Shown piece after piece: positions 7,204 through 12,093 of a stretch of 12,093 nt of DNA (position 1 is the stretch's first letter; the number at the start of each line of letters is the position of its first letter). This DNA comes from Clostridia bacterium (GTDB lineage: Bacteria > Bacillota_A > Clostridia > Oscillospirales > Acutalibacteraceae), in NCBI GenBank assembly GCA_017390825.1, contig JAFPAK010000230.1, positions 1-12,093 on the forward strand, given 5' to 3'. The notes below the pieces were generated by a model. It ran no database searches. It was not told the origin of the DNA and saw nothing but the letters and a program-made list of their open reading frames with translations. Position numbers and translations under genes: made by a program.

Positions 7204-8094
7204 CTATTTCAGTAGTCGCAGATAGTGATTTGCTTCACGCAATACATGGTCTGCAAGAAGCGGAAGTATCACAGAACGGATATCACATTGTGTTATGCCC
7301 TTTGTGCCTGCTGCCTTAAAATCTCTGAGGCGCACCGTCTCATCCAAAGAAGACATCTCCATCGTCTGCCCGTGTACGCAGCGGCAAGTTTTAAGCAGCT
7401 CCGAATACTCATTTGCAAATTCATCTGCCGTATTTATTAATTCAGCCTCTGCAGGATCTAAAAGCCCTCTGATAAACAAAGCGTGCTCCATCATAATTCT
7501 GTTCCAGAAGCACTCGACATCCTTCATTGTTTCATCGCAAAGACATCCGTCTCTTTCCAATGCTTCAATATATTCACGGTAAAGCTTTGCCTCTCTTATA
7601 ATATGCTCAATTAGTAGCGGATAGTTCATTGTAAACATTTTGCAGTCCAGAACTTTCCTCAAGATCAGCTCTTTAAATGAAATAAGCCCGTTCAATAGCT
7701 GCAACGACCTTTGATTCAGCTGACGCACCTTACAGCGCAGATCAGGGCTCATATGCTCCATGCAACAGTTTCCGTTTAATTGCATTTCCATTTCAGTTAT
7801 CCTTCTGTTTATCGGAATACCGGTAAAGCTTTGCGTCTGTCGCTCTGCCAAAGCCGTGAATTCGGTAACTACCTCACCGGAACGAAGCACCTCGTCGCTG
7901 ACGACACCGTCTGAAAGAGCTACTGCACGGCGCAGCAGATCCTCAAATTCCTTTTTAAAATATTCTGCTTTACTCGAAAAAACAGCATCAGCAGGAGTAA
8001 ATCCGGCTCTTAAAAACAAAGAATGTTCCTTCATTATACGCCCAAAAAACAAATGAAGCTCCAACGACTTTACAACATAATTATCAGTATACAT
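7204..8094 (-). CDS. DUF2935 family protein, two ferritin-like repeats
   Basis: A 296-residue soluble protein recognisable as DUF2935, a family common in clostridia and bacilli with no assigned function. It is an internal duplication. Half one has FFGRIMKEHSLFLRAGFTPA (about 16-35) and PLLIEHIIREAKLYREYI (159-176); half two has FWNRIMMEHALFIRGLLDPA (196-215) and PLLADHVLREANHYLRLL (278-295). The paired Glu-His motifs (E23/H24, E163/H164 with E168, E203/H204, H283 with E287) are spaced like metal ligands of a helical, ferritin-like bundle, so metal or oxygen handling is a reasonable inference, not a demonstrated role. The start at 8094 has GGAGG at 8100-8104. It has its own promoter and shares the terminator at 7158-7199. 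Confidence 0.87.
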   Translation of the reverse strand: MYTDNYVVKSLELHLFFGRIMKEHSLFLRAGFTPADAVFSSKAEYFKKEFEDLLRRAVALSDGVVSDEVLRSGEVVTEFTALAERQTQSFTGIPINRRITEMEMQLNGNCCMEHMSPDLRCKVRQLNQRSLQLLNGLISFKELILRKVLDCKMFTMNYPLLIEHIIREAKLYREYIEALERDGCLCDETMKDVECFWNRIMMEHALFIRGLLDPAEAELINTADEFANEYSELLKTCRCVHGQTMEMSSLDETVRLRDFKAAGTKGITQCDIRSVILPLLADHVLREANHYLRLLK

Positions 8095-8125
8095 AAATAC
8101 CTCCGCAATAAATTGACATTAATAC

Positions 8126-8154
8126 AGTATATGTATATTGATAATATCTGTGAA
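8126..8154 (-). promoter_or_regulatory. Predicted SigA promoter of the DUF2935 gene
   Basis: Minus strand: -35 TTCACA at 8149-8154, a 17-nt spacer, -10 TATACT at 8126-8131. The start would be near 8119, with a short leader of about 25 nt carrying GGAGG. The -35 directly abuts the U-tract of the terminator-like repeat copy at 8155-8184. Confidence 0.65.
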
Positions 8155-8184
8155 AAACAAAAAGCACCCACTTCGTGGATGCTT
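8153..8184 (-). terminator. Terminator-like hairpin, copy 1 of a 30-nt repeat
   Basis: On the minus strand this folds into a 10-bp stem (8175-8184 with 8162-8171, one G-U pair) with a GAA loop, followed by a T-rich run with one G. The C/A mismatch on the plus strand becomes a G-U pair on the minus strand, so the minus strand is the functional sense. It would stop transcription coming from the tRNA side just before the DUF2935 promoter. Confidence 0.7.
8155..8184. repeat. 30-nt direct repeat, copy 1
   Basis: Identical over 30 bases to 8382-8411. The core is AGCACCCACTTCGTGGATGC. The flanks differ on both sides: here the right flank is AAACTA, while at copy 2 the T-run of the stem continues. 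Confidence 0.9.
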
Positions 8185-8379
8185 AAACTATACAATAGCA
8201 ATTACACAGCAATAACCATTTCCCCACTAGTCTTAATATTATTTTTAGTATCGCGCAAACTTCGTTTGCTTGCACCTCGTGTTGTACGGTCGCCTTGCTC
8301 TCTTTTGTTCGCTTATTCCGCCACCGGCGGCGCTCACAACGCTCCCTCCCGCGCCGGCACGGAAGTTCTCGCTTTTATG
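8185..8379. other. Non-coding block between the repeats, GC-rich in its right two thirds
   Basis: About 8185-8250 is AT-rich and featureless. From about 8253 to 8370 the composition shifts to clearly GC-rich, unlike the neighbouring intergenic DNA. It contains small perfect hairpins: GCAAAC (8255-8260) with GTTTGC (8264-8269), loop TTC (GAA on the minus strand, as in the flanking repeats), and CCGCC (8318-8322) with GGCGG (8326-8330). A 12-nt string at 8346-8357 also occurs in the tRNA-Ser gene at 8441-8452. Open frames across it run into the tRNA and have no ribosome site, so I do not call a gene. It may be a dispersed non-coding element or a structured RNA; no function can be assigned. Confidence 0.5.
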
Positions 8380-8421
8380 CCAAACAAAAAGCACCCACTT
8401 CGTGGATGCTTTTTGTTTGGC
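8379..8421 (-). terminator. Terminator of tRNA-Ser(GCU), repeat copy 2, stem includes the tRNA CCA end
   Basis: A 20-bp stem (8402-8421 with 8379-8398, one G-U pair on the minus strand) with a GAA loop. The minus-strand 3' arm contains TTTTTGTTT, which supplies the U-run. The 5' arm starts with the discriminator base and CCA of the tRNA (8418-8421), so the primary transcript would hide the tRNA 3' end in the hairpin until it is processed. Confidence 0.8.
8382..8411. repeat. 30-nt direct repeat, copy 2
   Basis: Identical to 8155-8184, offset 227 bases. Here the stem is longer because the flanks also pair (CCAAAC with GTTTGG). Confidence 0.9.
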
Positions 8422-8508
8422 GCAGAAGGGGAGACTCGAACTCCCGCGCCGGTTTCCCGACCTACGCCCTTAGCAGGGGCGCCTCGTCACCAACTTGAGT
8501 ACTTCTGC
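8418..8508 (-). tRNA. tRNA-Ser (anticodon GCU)
   Basis: A 91-nt class II tRNA with encoded CCA (8418-8420) and discriminator G. Acceptor stem GCAGAAG (8502-8508) pairs with CTTCTGC (8422-8428). The anticodon stem CGCCC/GGGCG encloses loop CTGCTAA, giving anticodon GCU, which reads AGC/AGU serine codons. A long variable arm (GGTCGGGAAACCGGC region) and a T loop TTCGAGT are present. It lies downstream of tRNA-Ser(UGA), probably co-transcribed from the promoter at 8669-8697. Confidence 0.96.
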
Positions 8509-8534
8509 AGGTAACTTCATTTAAATTATATGGA

Positions 8535-8564
8535 CCGAGCCTGACAATAATTCATCAGGCTCGG
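8535..8564 (-). terminator. GC-rich hairpin between the two tRNA-Ser genes
   Basis: A 10-bp perfect stem (8535-8544 with 8555-8564) with a 10-nt loop, directly downstream of tRNA-Ser(UGA) on the minus strand. There is no T-run after it (TCCATATAATTT follows), so it may be a weak terminator or a processing signal. The TATAAT right after it could be a -10 for the second tRNA, but its -35 match is poor. Confidence 0.5.
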
Positions 8565-8568
8565 CATT

Positions 8569-8656
8569 TGGCGGAGAGGATGGGATTCGAACCCATGTGC
8601 CTTTTGGGCAAACGGTTTTCAAGACCGCCTCGTTATGACCACTTCGATACCTCTCC
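8569..8656 (-). tRNA. tRNA-Ser (anticodon UGA)
   Basis: An 88-nt class II tRNA with encoded CCA (8569-8571). Acceptor stem GGAGAGG (8650-8656) pairs with CCTCTCC (8573-8579). The anticodon arm GCGGT-CTTGAAA-ACCGT gives anticodon UGA, which reads UCA and other UCN serine codons. A long variable arm (TTTGCCCAAAAGGCA region) and a T arm ATGGG/CCCAT with loop TTCGAAT are clear. Confidence 0.96.
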
Positions 8657-8668
8657 GAGTACCTGAAC

Positions 8669-8697
8669 ATTCTAACACACCGTGAATGCTTTGTCAA
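8669..8697 (-). promoter_or_regulatory. Strong promoter of the tRNA-Ser pair
   Basis: Minus strand: consensus -35 TTGACA at 8692-8697, a 17-nt spacer, -10 TAGAAT at 8669-8674 with extended TG-n. Transcription would start about 5-6 nt before the tRNA 5' end. It is divergent from the exporter promoter, with about 60 bp of AT-rich DNA between the two -35 boxes. Confidence 0.85.
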
Positions 8698-8755
8698 CCT
8701 CTTTTTTAATATTTTTTGAAAAAATACGCAATTTCCAATATTTTGAGAATATCTA

Positions 8756-8785
8756 TTGACAAGTTGCTTTACCGCATGATATAAT
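8756..8785 (+). promoter_or_regulatory. Near-consensus SigA promoter of the leader-exporter unit
   Basis: TTGACA at 8756-8761, an 18-nt spacer, TATAAT at 8780-8785 with extended TG-n. Both hexamers are perfect, so transcription initiation is probably constitutive and strong; control must then come after initiation, which fits the attenuator that follows. Start expected near 8792. Confidence 0.85.
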
Positions 8786-8816
8786 CTAAAAAATAAAAAG
8801 AAAAGAGGTGTCGGTT

Positions 8817-8891
8817 GTGAAAAATAAGAATTATTCTATGGAACATACTGCTAATTATTTATATGACCGACAGCCGCTTTCAATGTATTGA
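8817..8891 (+). CDS. 24-residue leader peptide of the ABC exporter operon
   Basis: A short ORF with a GTG start 6 nt after GAGGTG (8805-8810), directly downstream of a near-consensus promoter. The peptide begins with MKNKNYSMEH, has TANYLYDRQ in the middle, and ends with PLSMY before TGA (8889-8891). It has no signal sequence or hydrophobic segment, so a secreted peptide or toxin is unlikely. The stop codon lies in a small hairpin, 19 nt before an intrinsic terminator that precedes two ABC exporter genes. This is the layout of a regulatory leader ORF, as for bmrB ahead of bmrCD in B. subtilis. I do not recognise the peptide as a named family. An internal in-frame ATG (8838) could make a 17-residue form, but it lacks a good ribosome site. 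Confidence 0.75.
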   Translation: MKNKNYSMEHTANYLYDRQPLSMY

Positions 8892-8910
8892 TACATTGGT
8901 TTGTTTTTGT

Positions 8911-8944
8911 GCCCTCGGTCTTTGCCGAGGGCTTTTGTTTTTTG
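8911..8944 (+). terminator. Intrinsic terminator (attenuator) ahead of the exporter genes
   Basis: An 8-bp GC-rich stem GCCCTCGG (8911-8918) with CCGAGGGC (8925-8932), a 6-nt loop, and a TTTTGTTTTTT tail from 8933. It lies between the promoter and the exporter genes, so most transcripts should stop here unless the stem is prevented from forming. Confidence 0.88.
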
Positions 8945-8978
8945 ATTTGTTGTTTCCTTTTAGAAACTCAAATACACC

Positions 8979-9001
8979 ACTCGGAAGTCGTTAATCCGAG
9001 T
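8979..9001 (+). promoter_or_regulatory. Small hairpin in the exporter leader after the terminator
   Basis: ACTCGG (8979-8984) pairs with CCGAGT (8996-9001) around an 11-nt loop, about 17 nt ahead of the Shine-Dalgarno sequence of the exporter gene. Its left arm could also pair with the CCGAG of the terminator right arm. It may be chance; noted because the region is already rich in competing structures. Confidence 0.3.
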
Positions 9002-9031
9002 AAAACAAAGGACCGAAAAGGAGGAATTTTT

Positions 9032-10879
9032 ATTAAAACATCTACTGTAAAAGAGAAAAAGCAAAAAGAGATAACGACCTCTCAGGTTATTAAAAATTGC
9101 GCTTTCTCGGTCAAAGAAATATTTGGATTTAATAAGGCGTTCACTATTATAACAGCCCTAATAATGCTGATAAGCGAAGCGCTTGCCGTGTTTGAATCCA
9201 CATATTACATGAAAATGCTGATAGAAGCAATTGAACAACACAAGCCGTTCGGTGAAGTCATATGGCTGGTGGTGATCTTCGTGGGTATTATGCTGATAAG
9301 CTACTGTATTGATAAGATATATTTTCAATATTACCACGATATTGTAAATCATCGGTTTATACAGAGCTTTAACAAACGCATTTTTCAAAAAGCCGGAAAT
9401 GTCGAGCTTTCTTGTTATGAAAATGTAAAGTTCTACAACAAATATACCCGTGCGCTTGACCGCACACCCGAACGCATTATGCGTGTGTATGACAATGCAA
9501 TATACGCTGTTTGCAGCTTTGCAAGAGTAATTGCGCTGCTGGCAGTTATGATTGCAATAGATGCCGGTGTAGCATTGTTTCTTGTATTTCCGGTTATCGG
9601 AAATTTTGTATTTGCAAAATGGCTCAACAACATTGAGCAGAAAAAATACAAGGAAAATACAAGAAACGGAAGAATAATAGACTACATAATGCGTGTACTG
9701 CATTTGCAGCAGTTTTCAAAGGAAATGCGTATCACGAATATATATGATCTGATGCAGCAAAAGCACGCATCGGCGGTTGACGAAATATGTTCTGTCCACG
9801 ACAAATACTCGGCAAAGACATCATTTTTGCATTGGATAAAATGGATATTCACCTGCACTATTATTTTTGAGGGTATATTGCTGTACTGCTCCTATCGTGC
9901 GCTTGTGAACGGAACTATCGATCTTGCCGAAATGACGATAATGACAAGCGTTATGACCTCGGCTGCCTGGGGTATTATAGGTGGATTTGAGAACATTATG
10001 ACGATACACAATGAGGGCATATATATTCAAAATACCCGTGAATTTTTATCGTATGAAGAGAAGATACCTGAAGATCAATGCGGACTTCCTGCTCCGAAAG
10101 AGATAGAAATGATAGAATTCCGCAATGTCACCTTTTGGTATGACGGCGAAGAAAAGCCTACTGTCAAAAATCTTTCATTTAAGATAGAAAAAGGAAAGAC
10201 GATCGCTTTTGTCGGTCACAACGGCGCAGGCAAGACCACGCTGATAAAGCTGCTGCTTCGCCTGTACGACCCGCAATCGGGCGAGATACTGCTCAACGGT
10301 ACAAACATTAAAGAATACGAGCTGCGTTCGTACAGAAAGGTATTCTCGGCGGCATTTCAGGATTATCAGGTAATAGCTATGAGCGTGCTTGAAAACATCA
10401 CTATGGGCGTTGATTTTGACGATGCCGATACTCTTGCCAATGATGCTTTACGAAAGGTCGGTCTGTTAGAAAAAGTCGAAAGTCTTGAACATGGACTCAA
10501 TACCGTTATAACACGGGAATTTGACGATAACGGTGCCGTGCTTTCCGGAGGTCAGAATCAGAAGCTTGCCGTTGCGAGAGCGCTTGCACAAAACGGTAAA
10601 TGTATGGTGTTTGATGAGCCTTCATCTGCACTTGATCCCATTGCAGAATATGAGCTGTTCAACACTATAATGGAAGAGACCTCTGACAAGACGATGATAT
10701 TTATATCTCACCGCTTATCCTCGGTCAAGACTGCCGACACTATCTTTATGCTTGAACACGGACACATCATTGAACAGGGTACTCACACCGAGTTGATGAG
10801 TCAAAACGGCGCTTATGCCAATATGTTTCTGCATCAAGCAAAAAGCTATCTTGCAAAAACAGATGAGGAGGCGGTTTAA
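9032..10879 (+). CDS. ABC exporter half-transporter, first of a pair (ATT start codon)
   Basis: Type I ABC exporter subunit of the MdlB/BmrCD/MsbA kind: an N-terminal six-helix membrane domain (about residues 25-325) fused to an ATPase domain (about 355-600), 615 residues in all. ATPase motifs: Walker A GHNGAGKTT (about 395-403), Q-loop AAFQDYQ (Gln443), signature LSGGQ (504-508), Walker B CMVFDEPSSALDP (Asp528, Glu529) and H-loop ISHRL (His560), so this subunit keeps the catalytic glutamate. The start is set by an excellent AAGGAGG at 9018-9024 with 7 nt to ATT at 9032. In-frame alternatives are poor: TTG at 8888 lies before the terminator, without a ribosome site, and would translate the terminator; ATG at 9164 falls inside the first membrane helix. 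It is immediately followed by a second exporter gene, so a heterodimeric exporter of drugs, peptides or lipids is likely; the substrate is unknown. Confidence 0.88.
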   Translation: MKTSTVKEKKQKEITTSQVIKNCAFSVKEIFGFNKAFTIITALIMLISEALAVFESTYYMKMLIEAIEQHKPFGEVIWLVVIFVGIMLISYCIDKIYFQYYHDIVNHRFIQSFNKRIFQKAGNVELSCYENVKFYNKYTRALDRTPERIMRVYDNAIYAVCSFARVIALLAVMIAIDAGVALFLVFPVIGNFVFAKWLNNIEQKKYKENTRNGRIIDYIMRVLHLQQFSKEMRITNIYDLMQQKHASAVDEICSVHDKYSAKTSFLHWIKWIFTCTIIFEGILLYCSYRALVNGTIDLAEMTIMTSVMTSAAWGIIGGFENIMTIHNEGIYIQNTREFLSYEEKIPEDQCGLPAPKEIEMIEFRNVTFWYDGEEKPTVKNLSFKIEKGKTIAFVGHNGAGKTTLIKLLLRLYDPQSGEILLNGTNIKEYELRSYRKVFSAAFQDYQVIAMSVLENITMGVDFDDADTLANDALRKVGLLEKVESLEHGLNTVITREFDDNGAVLSGGQNQKLAVARALAQNGKCMVFDEPSSALDPIAEYELFNTIMEETSDKTMIFISHRLSSVKTADTIFMLEHGHIIEQGTHTELMSQNGAYANMFLHQAKSYLAKTDEEAV

Positions 10880-12093
10880 ATGGCAGAAAAACATAAAATT
10901 GCACAACGACCGACGCTCTCTGCAAAAAAGCTTCTTCAAAACAACTTCTATCTTATCAAAACGATATTTTCTGCTAGCCCGTTGGGAGTTCTGCTGTACA
11001 TTGCAGAGCAGGTACGAAATCAAATACTGATCTTCTTTGAGCACACATGGCTTATCCAGATGGTGCTTGAATGTGTCGAATATAAAAAGCCGTTAAGCTC
11101 GGCAGTTACACCTATCGTCGCCGTGTTGATACTGATTCTTGTATCAAGCTGGCTTGGTGCTGTTGTAACTCAGCGCATACTGCCCAAGGTCAAGCTCCGT
11201 GCGCAGACAAAGATGAAAAATATGATATTTGAAAAGGCAAAGGATGTAGATCTTAATCAGTTTGACGATCCTGAATACTACAACGATTTTGTAATGACCG
11301 CCGAAAAGACCGGCGACCTTATCGACCGTGCTTTCAGAATACTTGATGTTGTTGTCACAAGTGTTACAGTCATCCTTACCACAGGCGTATATTTTGTAAT
11401 TCAGAATGTATGGGCTTTTTTGCTTATACTCATAACAAGCATTCTGCATATGACGCTGGCATTGCGCCGCAGCAAATATTATTACAGCAAATTCGTTACA
11501 TCACGCAAATATTACCGCCGAAGCGACTATATCAAGCGTCTGTTCTATCTGCAGGATTACGCAAAGGAGTTGCGCCTTAATGCTGATATCAAGGATAAAG
11601 CTATGCGTGATTATGACGAGTCGTTTGATGGGCTTGTGGATAATCTTAAATATCACGATAAAAAGATATCAACAGTCGGTGCGCTCGGTCAGATTATTCA
11701 GACGGTACTGCTTGATATTGTGCTTGTACTTCTGCTTGTATATCAGGCAAGTGAGCTTGGCACCATAAGCTACGCAATGGTAGTAGTGCTAATCAACTCC
11801 GCATACAGGCTTCGCCGTTCCTTTGCAAGTATAGTATTGAATATTGCAAATTCAGCCGAAAACTGTATGTATGTTGACAAGGTAAAGGAATTCCTTGCAC
11901 GAAAACCAAAGATAGTATCAGAGGAAAGGCTTGATGTAAGGCGTGAGCCGTGTTCGCTGGAGCTTAAAAATGTATCCTTCCGATACAACGATACCGACGG
12001 TGATGTAATACACAATATTTCCTTCAGGCTGAAGCCAAAGGAAAAGATAGCTATCGTCGGATACAACGGCGCAGGAAAAACAACACTTATAAA
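10880..12093 (+). CDS. ABC exporter half-transporter, second of a pair (partial)
   Basis: The ATG follows the TAA of the first exporter gene with no gap; GAGGAGG (10865-10871) inside the end of that gene serves as ribosome site, so the two are translationally linked. The frame stays open for 404 codons to the window end. The start MAEKHKIAQRPTLSAKKLL is followed by membrane segments (about residues 33-48, 78-95, 158-190, 278-300) with typical exporter loops (FDDPEYYNDF near 128). The ATPase domain begins near 350 (LELKNVSFRYNDTDGDVIHN) and the window cuts off in Walker A (GYNGAGKTTLIK, about 393-404). The rest of the ATPase domain, including whether its catalytic glutamate is kept, is outside the window. 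With the preceding gene it probably forms a heterodimeric exporter. Confidence 0.9.
   Translation, partial: MAEKHKIAQRPTLSAKKLLQNNFYLIKTIFSASPLGVLLYIAEQVRNQILIFFEHTWLIQMVLECVEYKKPLSSAVTPIVAVLILILVSSWLGAVVTQRILPKVKLRAQTKMKNMIFEKAKDVDLNQFDDPEYYNDFVMTAEKTGDLIDRAFRILDVVVTSVTVILTTGVYFVIQNVWAFLLILITSILHMTLALRRSKYYYSKFVTSRKYYRRSDYIKRLFYLQDYAKELRLNADIKDKAMRDYDESFDGLVDNLKYHDKKISTVGALGQIIQTVLLDIVLVLLLVYQASELGTISYAMVVVLINSAYRLRRSFASIVLNIANSAENCMYVDKVKEFLARKPKIVSEERLDVRREPCSLELKNVSFRYNDTDGDVIHNISFRLKPKEKIAIVGYNGAGKTTLI

Larger units (their letters stand above)
8805..8944 (+). promoter_or_regulatory. Putative ribosome-mediated transcription attenuator
   Basis: The leader RNA contains four segments with competing pairings. 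A (8809-8816, TGTCGGTT) pairs with B (8865-8872, GACCGACA), 8 bp including one U-G. B (GACCGA, 8865-8870) can instead pair with C (TCGGTC, 8915-8920), 6 bp. C lies in the left arm and loop of the terminator, whose arms are 8911-8918 and 8925-8932. A 7-bp hairpin CAATGTA/TACATTG (8881-8887 with 8892-8898) lies between B and C over the leader stop codon. A covers the gap between the leader Shine-Dalgarno (GAGGTG, 8805-8810) and its start. A ribosome held early in the leader ORF would mask A, free B to pair with C, and open the terminator. The segments are seen; the mechanism is inferred. Confidence 0.65.

Noticed and set aside
8155..8411. Two identical 30-nt repeats as a minimal CRISPR array
   Set aside because: Only two copies, a 197-nt non-spacer interval, strong self-complementarity with U-runs and no cas genes; they behave as terminators.
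8155..8508. Attachment sites of an integrative element at the tRNA-Ser 3' end
   Set aside because: The duplicated 30 nt is the terminator stem, not the tRNA 3' end, and there is no integrase or other mobile gene between the copies. A tiny remnant cannot be excluded.
8023..8514. A 163-codon plus-strand frame across the repeats and tRNA-Ser(GCU)
   Set aside because: It reads antisense through a tRNA gene and through hairpins and has no ribosome site. Such frames are typical false calls over tRNA genes.
8817..8891. The 24-residue peptide as a secreted pheromone, bacteriocin or toxin
   Set aside because: It has no signal sequence, hydrophobic helix, Gly-Gly leader or Cys pattern, and its codons overlap pairing segments of an attenuator.
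8888..9031. An N-terminal extension of the exporter starting at TTG 8888, with a hydrophobic, signal-like first 25 residues
   Set aside because: This stretch is the leader stop codon, the terminator stem and its T-run read as codons; the hydrophobicity comes from the T-rich terminator. There is no ribosome site, and most transcripts should end within it.
10715..11044. Minus-strand frame across the junction of the two exporter genes
   Set aside because: It is antisense to two clearly coding genes, without a ribosome site or recognisable domain.

Overview
The window looks like a chromosomal segment of an anaerobic, low-to-mid-GC gut Firmicute of the Clostridia, most like Ruminococcus or another Oscillospiraceae. 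The clues are a pyruvate phosphate dikinase of clostridial type, strong AGGAGG-like ribosome sites, textbook SigA promoters (TTGACA/TATAAT), encoded CCA tails on the tRNAs, a DUF2935 protein, a GH5 glycosidase and a CE4 deacetylase. The genus is inferred from family content, not proven. No phage, insertion sequence or CRISPR array is visible.

Layout. Positions 12-2648 (minus) hold ppdK, with its own promoter at 2745-2773. Positions 2977-4527 (minus) hold a class B penicillin-binding protein that ends in a strong hairpin. Divergent from it are a small DUF378 membrane protein (4607-4816, plus), a secreted CE4 polysaccharide deacetylase (4931-5971, plus) and a GH5 glycoside hydrolase without a signal peptide (6082-7152, plus). 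Each of these three is followed by its own terminator, so they look like separate transcription units. A 19-bp two-way terminator separates GH5 from a convergent DUF2935 gene (7204-8094, minus). Upstream of that lies a non-coding stretch (8095-8417) with a duplicated 30-nt terminator hairpin around a GC-rich block, then two serine tRNA genes (GCU and UGA anticodons, minus) with a strong promoter at 8669-8697.

The most interesting part is 8756-12093 (plus). A near-perfect promoter drives a 24-codon leader peptide ORF (8817-8891), then an intrinsic terminator (8911-8944), then two adjacent half-size ABC exporter genes; the second is cut off by the window end. Segments in the leader RNA can form mutually exclusive pairings (8809-8816 with 8865-8872; 8865-8870 with 8915-8920; 8911-8918 with 8925-8932). 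This is what a ribosome-sensing transcription attenuator would look like, and it resembles in design the bmrB-bmrCD system of Bacillus subtilis. The first exporter gene has no ATG, GTG or TTG at a sensible distance from its excellent Shine-Dalgarno sequence; the codon there is ATT (9032). Together this suggests a tightly held multidrug or peptide exporter, induced when ribosomes stall on the leader and possibly damped again at translation initiation.

The cell-envelope genes in the left half (PBP, CE4 deacetylase) and the sugar/carbon genes (GH5, ppdK) fit a carbohydrate-fermenting gut anaerobe, but they are not arranged as one operon.
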